From an uncultured Prevotella sp. (GTDB taxonomy: Bacteria; Bacteroidota; Bacteroidia; Bacteroidales; Bacteroidaceae): a DNA stretch of 6,626 nt. The translations under genes and the position numbers were made by a program. Below, piece by piece: positions 1 to 4,990 of the stretch. The DNA lies in assembly GCA_945614335.1 (NCBI GenBank), contig CALZAP010000079.1, forward strand, positions 1 through 6,626, in the 5' to 3' direction. Numbering within the stretch: the first letter of the stretch is position 1; the number at the start of each line of letters is the position of its first letter. Under the pieces are notes generated by a model that saw nothing but the letters and a program-made list of their open reading frames with translations, was not told where the DNA came from and searched no databases.

Positions 1-634
1 CCTTTGCCGCCATGGCCATCATTGGAACATACTGCCTGTCGCCACCGGTCTTGCCGCCGGCACCTCCGGGACGTTGCACACTGTGGGTGCAGTCCATGAT
101 GACGGTAGGCACGATGTTGAGCATGTCGGGAATGTTTCTGAAGTCCACCACGAGATTGTTGTATCCGTAGATGTTGCCACGTTCGGTGAGCCACACGTCG
201 GTAGCCCCGCTGTCCTTGGCCTTCTCCACCGGGTATCTCATGTCAAGTCCGCTGAGGAACTGGGCTTTTTTGATGTTTACCGTTTTTCCCGTCTTTGCCG
301 CAGCCACGAGAAGGTCGGTCTGCCTGCACAGGAAAGCGGGAATCTGAATGACGTCCACTACCTGTCCGGTGGGTTCAGCCTGCCAGCTTTCGTGAATGTC
401 GGTGAGAATCTTCAGTCCGTATCGGCTTTTGATGTCGGCAAGCATCTGTAGTCCTTTGTCGATGCCCGGACCTCTGAATGAAGAGATGGAAGTACGGTTG
501 GCCTTGTCGAACGAGGCCTTGAAGATGATATCCACAGCGAGCCTGTTGTTGATGTCCACAAGCTTTCTCGCTACGGTGTCGAGCAGTTCTGCTGACTCTA
601 TGACGCATGGTCCTGCTATGATTTTTGTCTGCAT
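1..634 (-). CDS. kdsA: KdsA, Kdo-8-phosphate synthase (3' end cut off by window)
   Basis: Condenses phosphoenolpyruvate with arabinose 5-phosphate to give 3-deoxy-D-manno-octulosonate 8-phosphate, the cytoplasmic precursor of Kdo in the lipopolysaccharide inner core. I translated the minus strand from the ATG at 634-632; 211 codons are visible. Family signatures appear in order: IAGPCVIES (residues 6-14), FKASFDKANRTS (38-49), RGPG (54-57), TDIHESWQAEP (78-88), IQIPAFLCRQTDLL (96-109), NIKKAQFL (120-127), TERG (150-153), YNNLVVDF (158-165) and THSVQRPGG (183-191). Cys10 takes the place of the Asn found in the metal-free E. coli enzyme and matches the metal-binding Cys of the Aquifex aeolicus type; His184 fits a second ligand. 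Family members run to about 265-280 residues, so some 55-70 C-terminal residues, including the last two metal ligands, lie outside the window. The gene has its own consensus promoter and is divergent from the FAD dehydrogenase gene. Confidence 0.97.
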   Translation of the reverse strand, partial: MQTKIIAGPCVIESAELLDTVARKLVDINNRLAVDIIFKASFDKANRTSISSFRGPGIDKGLQMLADIKSRYGLKILTDIHESWQAEPTGQVVDVIQIPAFLCRQTDLLVAAAKTGKTVNIKKAQFLSGLDMRYPVEKAKDSGATDVWLTERGNIYGYNNLVVDFRNIPDMLNIVPTVIMDCTHSVQRPGGAGGKTGGDRQYVPMMAMAAK

Positions 635-685
635 GGGTTATTTGTTTGTTTTACTGAATATGCCCAAAATGGCAAATATTGCTTG

Positions 686-717
686 CAAAGTTATTGTGTT
701 TTCTTGACATTGCCAAA
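686..717 (-). promoter_or_regulatory. Bacteroides-type promoter of kdsA
   Basis: Read on the minus strand, TTTG (717-714) is followed after exactly 20 nt by TAACTTTG (693-686). This is a full match to the Bacteroides primary-sigma consensus TTTG-N19-21-TAnnTTTG. Transcription would be expected to start near 679, giving a leader of about 45 nt before the kdsA ATG at 634. The leader end is A-rich and has no Shine-Dalgarno sequence, as is usual in this phylum. A short inverted repeat, GCAA-ATA-TTGC (672-682), lies across the predicted start site, and a palindromic TTGCAA (683-688) lies next to it; these might be protein-binding sites, but that is speculation. Confidence 0.75.
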
Positions 718-765
718 TGTTTTTCATATTATAATGACCAATTTTACTTCTTTTAACTGTAATTT

Positions 766-798
766 TTTGCACAAAAGCCCATAATCTGCTTACCTTTG
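766..798 (+). promoter_or_regulatory. Bacteroides-type promoter of the FAD dehydrogenase gene
   Basis: TTTG (766-769) and TACCTTTG (791-798) are 21 nt apart, a full match to the TTTG-N19-21-TAnnTTTG consensus. The predicted start site is near 805, which leaves a leader of about 25 nt before the ATG at 831. The leader has no purine-rich ribosome binding site. This promoter is back to back with that of kdsA: their -33 elements are about 48 bp apart, separated by very AT-rich DNA (718-765). Confidence 0.75.
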
Positions 799-830
799 CA
801 CTAATTCTTTGAAATTTTCATATCAGAACA

Positions 831-2402
831 ATGATACACGAACTACAAATAAGGGTGCTTCCCAACATTGCGGCAAGCACTGCAACCATAAAGGAATACG
901 TTTCGAGAGAAAAAGGTATCGATGCCCGCACGATAAAGGAAGTGAGGGTGACGAAAAGGAGCATCGACGCAAGGCAACGCACCATTTTCGTCAATCTCTC
1001 ATTGAAGGTTTATGTCAACGAGACACCTGACGACCAGCCATTCCACAAAACGGAATATCCTGACGTGAGCCAAGGGAAAAAGGCTGTGGTGGTGGGAGAA
1101 GGACCTGCCGGACTGTTTGCAGCCCTGAAACTCATAGAACTCGGAATAAGACCCATTGTGGTGGAGAGGGGAAAGGACGTGAGAAACAGGAAGGCAGACC
1201 TCGCCCAGATAACAAAGACCCACAAGGTAGGAACCGACAGCAACTACTGTTTCGGTGAGGGTGGGGCTGGAGCTTACTCTGACGGAAAGCTCTACACAAG
1301 AAGCAAGAAACGTGGAAATGTTGAAAAAATTCTAAATGTTTTCTGCCAACATGGAGCCTCGGAAAACATTCTCTCAGACGCTCATCCACACATCGGAACC
1401 GACAAACTGCCGAGGGTGATAGAGAACATGAGAAACACGATAATCGGATGTGGAGGAGAAGTGCATCACCAGACAAGAATGACCTCGCTGCTGATAAATG
1501 GAGACACAGTGGAGGGAATAGAGACAGTGGACACGGAAACCGGATTGGAACAGGTGTTCCGTGGACCTGTGATACTTGCCACTGGCCATTCCGCCCGCGA
1601 TGTATACCAATATCTTCACTCTTCGAATGTGGACATGGAAGCCAAGGGAATAGCCGTAGGAGTGAGACTGGAGCATCCGTCGAAACTCATCGACCGGATA
1701 CAATATCATAACAAGGAGGGACGCGGAAAATACCTTCCGGCCGCAGAATATTCGTTTGTCACTCAGGTGGATGGACGTGGAGTATACTCGTTCTGCATGT
1801 GTCCCGGAGGATTCGTGATTCCTGCTGCCACAGGGCCGGAGCAGATTGTGGTGAACGGAATGAGTCCGAGCAACAGAAACGGACAATGGTCGAACAGCGG
1901 AATGGTGGTGGAAATAAGGCCTGAGGACATCGATGGCGACCCCGTGATGAAGATGCTTGAGTGGCAGAAGAGGGTGGAGCATGACTGCTGGCTGCAAGGA
2001 AACATGCGGCAGACGGCTCCAGCACAGAGGATGTGTGACTTCGTGAACGGAAAACTGAGCTATGACCTGCCAAAGACATCATACGCTCCGGGACTTATCT
2101 CTTCGCCACTTCACTTCTGGCTGCCATCCCATGTAGGCAGTCGCCTTCGTGAGGGATTTAAGGATTTCGGCAGGAAAAGCCATGGGTTTCTTACCAACGA
2201 GGCAGTGGTGATAGCGGTTGAAACAAGAACTTCATCGCCAATACGCATTCTTCGTGATACTGAGCGACTTATGCACGTAAGACTAAAAGGCCTTTTCCCG
2301 TGTGGAGAAGGTGCAGGATATGCAGGTGGAATAGTGTCGGCAGGAGTCGACGGAGAACGATGTGCCGAGATGTGTGCCGAGTATTTGGTCAGTCGTCAAT
2401 GA
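831..2402 (+). CDS. FAD-dependent dehydrogenase of the COG2509 type, substrate unknown
   Basis: A 523-residue soluble flavoprotein with no signal peptide or membrane segment, so probably cytoplasmic. Residues 1 to about 80 form a small N-terminal domain with the SIDAR and FVNLSLKVYV segments (44-48, 53-62) typical of this family. The FAD-binding Rossmann fold follows: VVVGEGPAGL (86-95) has the GxGxxG turn, and Glu112 in VVERG would bind the ribose of FAD. Further family motifs are FGEGGAGAYSDGKLYTR (141-157), ATGHSARD (250-257) and the C-terminal flavin-contact segment CGEGAGYAGG (491-500). Full family length and intact motifs indicate a working gene. No substrate or pathway has been established for the family as far as I know, and the sequence does not reveal one. 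The ATG at 831 fits the promoter at 766-798 and the conserved N-terminus. The last 14 bp overlap the end of the convergent hydrolase gene. Confidence 0.9.
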   Translation: MIHELQIRVLPNIAASTATIKEYVSREKGIDARTIKEVRVTKRSIDARQRTIFVNLSLKVYVNETPDDQPFHKTEYPDVSQGKKAVVVGEGPAGLFAALKLIELGIRPIVVERGKDVRNRKADLAQITKTHKVGTDSNYCFGEGGAGAYSDGKLYTRSKKRGNVEKILNVFCQHGASENILSDAHPHIGTDKLPRVIENMRNTIIGCGGEVHHQTRMTSLLINGDTVEGIETVDTETGLEQVFRGPVILATGHSARDVYQYLHSSNVDMEAKGIAVGVRLEHPSKLIDRIQYHNKEGRGKYLPAAEYSFVTQVDGRGVYSFCMCPGGFVIPAATGPEQIVVNGMSPSNRNGQWSNSGMVVEIRPEDIDGDPVMKMLEWQKRVEHDCWLQGNMRQTAPAQRMCDFVNGKLSYDLPKTSYAPGLISSPLHFWLPSHVGSRLREGFKDFGRKSHGFLTNEAVVIAVETRTSSPIRILRDTERLMHVRLKGLFPCGEGAGYAGGIVSAGVDGERCAEMCAEYLVSRQ

Positions 2403-3204
2403 CTTCCGGGTCGGCATAGTCGCGTATCATGTCGTCGTATGCGCTTTTCAGTTCCGACATTTTTATATCTATCATTTTGTTGACATTACGCTCAGGGTCT
2501 CGCGTGGAATGAGAGAAGAGCCACTCGTAGGTTTTCTTCATGTACATCACCCTTGCCAATGCTCCGTGTGACGCGCCTTTCCACCAGTCGAACCTGAGCC
2601 TTTTGTCGAGTCCTTTCTGCTGAAGTCCGTTGACCACCGCTTGAGACTGCTTGACCGAAACCGCCCTGTCGGCTGTTCCGTGAATGATCCATAGCGGCAG
2701 CTTTCCCAGCCCGCTCTGGTCTTTCAGCGAACAACCTCCACACAGTGCCATTGCGGCAGCCACCTTGTCGGGGTAAGTGCCTGCAAAATCCATCGTGCCG
2801 TATCCTCCGAGGCTCATGCCAATGACATACACTCGAGTGGAGTCCATTACATAGTTTTTCTTTGTCCATTCGAGCACATCGTTTATCTTCTTCGGATTCC
2901 ATGCCCCACCCGGATTCTGTGGCACGATGACGAGGGCGGGAATCTCCCTTCCCTTCACGATGGCATGCAGCGGACCGTATCGTCTCGACCTGTTGAGGTC
3001 TTTGCTGCATAGTGACGCTCCGTGGAGGAAGATGATGCAAGGTGTCTGCTCCTGGGAATAGAAATAGTCTTCAGGAGTGTATACCCAAAAGTCGTAACCG
3101 CCGGGAATGACGTTCCGTTTGGCGTGAAGATAGTCGTATTGTGCCTGAGCGAAAGTGACGCAAAAGACAGCTGTAAATGTAAAAATTATTCGAAGTATTG
3201 GCAT
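2389..3204 (-). CDS. Exported alpha/beta-hydrolase (esterase/peptidase-like)
   Basis: A 271-residue protein starting at the ATG 3204-3202. A longer reading from 3273 is possible but would overlap the upstream gene by 52 bp and bury the signal peptide. Residues 1-21 are a signal peptide with a hydrophobic core and an AQA end, so the enzyme is probably periplasmic or secreted. The fold is that of serine hydrolases: FLHGAS (59-64) provides the oxyanion-hole HG, GMSLGGYG (129-136) the nucleophile Ser131, HGTADRAV (175-182) the acid Asp179, and GASHG (210-214) the base His213. It resembles the PHB-depolymerase/feruloyl-esterase-like and prolyl-oligopeptidase-like hydrolases often seen in polysaccharide-degrading Bacteroidales, but its substrate cannot be read from the sequence. 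About 40 charged residues (232-271) follow the core fold. It starts 17 nt after the nucleotidase stop codon, so the two are very likely cotranscribed. Confidence 0.87.
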   Translation of the reverse strand: MPILRIIFTFTAVFCVTFAQAQYDYLHAKRNVIPGGYDFWVYTPEDYFYSQEQTPCIIFLHGASLCSKDLNRSRRYGPLHAIVKGREIPALVIVPQNPGGAWNPKKINDVLEWTKKNYVMDSTRVYVIGMSLGGYGTMDFAGTYPDKVAAAMALCGGCSLKDQSGLGKLPLWIIHGTADRAVSVKQSQAVVNGLQQKGLDKRLRFDWWKGASHGALARVMYMKKTYEWLFSHSTRDPERNVNKMIDIKMSELKSAYDDMIRDYADPEVIDD

Positions 3205-3221
3205 AAGGTTGTGGTGATGTG

Positions 3222-4955
3222 TTAATGTCCGAAGAGAGCTTTTCTGTCGCGTTCTATTGCGGGAACGGCCCATTCTTCGGGCACGAATTTCCAGTTGTTG
3301 TGTGCCTTTGGCTCAACAGTTCCGCGTTTTTGGATTTCTTTGATGATATAGTATCTCTGGTCGAGTTCGCTTTTCCATAGAATGCGACTCTCGAGTTCGT
3401 CCTTTGGTATTCCGGCTCCTTTGGTGAGCAGTTCGCCACCACCGTTTCCGCGGTAGCTGTTCATCGCCACTGTATACCATTTGTCTTCCACGAAAGGCTC
3501 TCCGTTGCTCATCCTCAGTATTTTCACCTTTTCCCCGTCAGGTTTGGTCACGTCCACCACATAGTCGATTCCAACGGCACTGTCGAAATTGAACGTAAGG
3601 TTTTTGAAACCACATTTCTGTCTGCCGTATTGAGTGTTTTCGCTCACCAGCATGATGTGGTCGTCGGGTGAGGTCATGGTGTTTACCCACTGGTCGTAGC
3701 TCATTTCCAGGTGTTTACGGATTTCCTTTCCCTTCATCTTCATTGTGTAGAGATTGTTTTCGTATTTATAGAGCTTGAACATGTCGCTCATGAGTATGTC
3801 ACCTTTTTCTATTTTACTGTCGAAGGTGAGGGGAGCGTTGATGGAGATGTCGGCTCCTGTAATACTAAGCTGAATGTCCTGTATGAGGTCGTTGAATGGG
3901 GAACTTCCGAAGAAAGCGTCGCTTGTGGAAATGGTTTCCGTAAGGGTGCCGAGTTTCATGTTGACGAAGCGTGTCACGTTTTCCTCTATTTCCTTCATGT
4001 GGTCGAGGTAGTCGTTGTCGAGCGGCAGTCCCTTCATTTTCACGAGTTTTCCCTCCACACGTTTTCCTGTCACCCTCCCGTCTGTTGTGGTGATGTGGAG
4101 TGTGGCGTCTGCCACGAGTGTGGCGTTGCATCCGGGATCGAGGCACAACACACTGTTGCCCTTGTTGTTTGTCACCACTTCATTACGTGCGTTGTTGTCG
4201 TGACCGAGAATGATGATGTCTAAGCCGTCAACCGTCTTGGCTATCTCCTCCGCGGCATCCTCGTTATAGTGAAGAGTGCTTATTCCGCCGTTCCATCCGC
4301 TATGGAAGAGTCCTACGATGACATCAGGTTTCTCCACCTCTTTTATATGTTCCACCCATTTTCTTGTAGACTCGGTCATCTCTTCAAAGTGCATGCCGCT
4401 CCACAGCTCTTCCTTCAGCCAGTTTGGTATGGCAGGAGTAAGCATGCCGAGCACGGCAATCCTCACTCCTTGGCGTTCCACGATGGTGTATGGCGTCAGG
4501 TAAGGCTCGTCAGTGGCGTTGTCTACAACGTTGGCTCCGAGTATAGGGCAGTTGACCTCCTTTATCCATTTGTCGTAAACCTTGTGTCCGGTTTCCACGT
4601 CATGGTTGCCAATGGTCTGTGCGTCATACTTCATGTAGTTTATGGCATGTGCAGCCGCATTTGGTATTCTCGGGTTGGCATAGTTGCAGTAGAAGCTGGT
4701 GGGCTGTCCTTGCAGAATGTCCCCGTTGTCGAGCAGCACGACGTTGCCGTTGGTTTCTTTCCTGACTTCCTTCACGTAGTGGCTCACCCTTGCCAATGAG
4801 CCGTTCATTGGTCTGCGTTCGATGAAGTCGTATGGAAAGAAGCATCCGTGAACGTCGCTTGTTGCCAATATTCTGATGGTGATGTCTTTGTTTTCTCCCA
4901 TAATGGTTGTTGACAGGCATAATGCCGTAAACATTAGGATTGCCTTTTTCATCAT
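3222..4955 (-). CDS. Exported 5'-nucleotidase / 2',3'-cyclic phosphodiesterase family protein (CpdB/UshA type)
   Basis: A 577-residue two-domain metallophosphoesterase expected to remove phosphate from extracellular nucleotides in the periplasm. Residues 1-20 (MMKKAIL...) are a signal peptide without a convincing lipobox. In the catalytic domain (about 25-265) the metal-site motifs are SDVHG (33-37), NGDILQGQ (77-84), GNHD (116-119), His218 in FHSGW and GHDNN (251-255); the last differs from the usual GHxH/GHSQ. The C-terminal 5'-nucleotidase domain (about 335-535) has PFNDLI (353-358), ADISINAPL (368-376) and YRGNGGG (501-507). The INAPL segment, KYENNLYTMKMKGKEI and the terminal PKAHNNW look more like the CpdB 2',3'-cyclic-nucleotide branch than like UshA, where an Arg-containing GGIR motif is usual; this assignment is inference. 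I chose the ATG at 4955; 4952 (next codon, also Met) is equally possible, and a TTG at 4979 is less likely. It lies 35 nt after the clpC stop codon. Confidence 0.92.
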   Translation of the reverse strand: MMKKAILMFTALCLSTTIMGENKDITIRILATSDVHGCFFPYDFIERRPMNGSLARVSHYVKEVRKETNGNVVLLDNGDILQGQPTSFYCNYANPRIPNAAAHAINYMKYDAQTIGNHDVETGHKVYDKWIKEVNCPILGANVVDNATDEPYLTPYTIVERQGVRIAVLGMLTPAIPNWLKEELWSGMHFEEMTESTRKWVEHIKEVEKPDVIVGLFHSGWNGGISTLHYNEDAAEEIAKTVDGLDIIILGHDNNARNEVVTNNKGNSVLCLDPGCNATLVADATLHITTTDGRVTGKRVEGKLVKMKGLPLDNDYLDHMKEIEENVTRFVNMKLGTLTETISTSDAFFGSSPFNDLIQDIQLSITGADISINAPLTFDSKIEKGDILMSDMFKLYKYENNLYTMKMKGKEIRKHLEMSYDQWVNTMTSPDDHIMLVSENTQYGRQKCGFKNLTFNFDSAVGIDYVVDVTKPDGEKVKILRMSNGEPFVEDKWYTVAMNSYRGNGGGELLTKGAGIPKDELESRILWKSELDQRYYIIKEIQKRGTVEPKAHNNWKFVPEEWAVPAIERDRKALFGH

Positions 4956-4990
4956 GCCAATTATAAAGTTTGTATTCAACTTTCTGTGGT

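Noticed and set aside
74..451. Plus-strand open frame of 125 codons opposite kdsA
   Set aside because: It is the antisense shadow of a gene whose minus-strand translation matches KdsA throughout; the plus-strand protein has no recognisable motifs and no promoter.
1374..1997. Minus-strand open frame of 207 codons inside the FAD dehydrogenase gene
   Set aside because: The plus strand codes for a conserved flavoprotein over the whole stretch; the antisense product is His/Cys/Ser-rich with no domain.
3205..3273. Longer N-terminus for the alpha/beta hydrolase (start at 3273)
   Set aside because: It would add 23 basic residues before a clear signal peptide and overlap the end of the upstream gene by 52 bp; the start at 3204 explains both the signal peptide and the gene spacing.
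2547..4798. Direct repeat TCACCCTTGCCAATG at 2547-2561 and 4784-4798
   Set aside because: Both copies lie in coding sequence and encode the same short peptide LARV with the same codons; two copies in unrelated genes are best explained by chance and codon bias.
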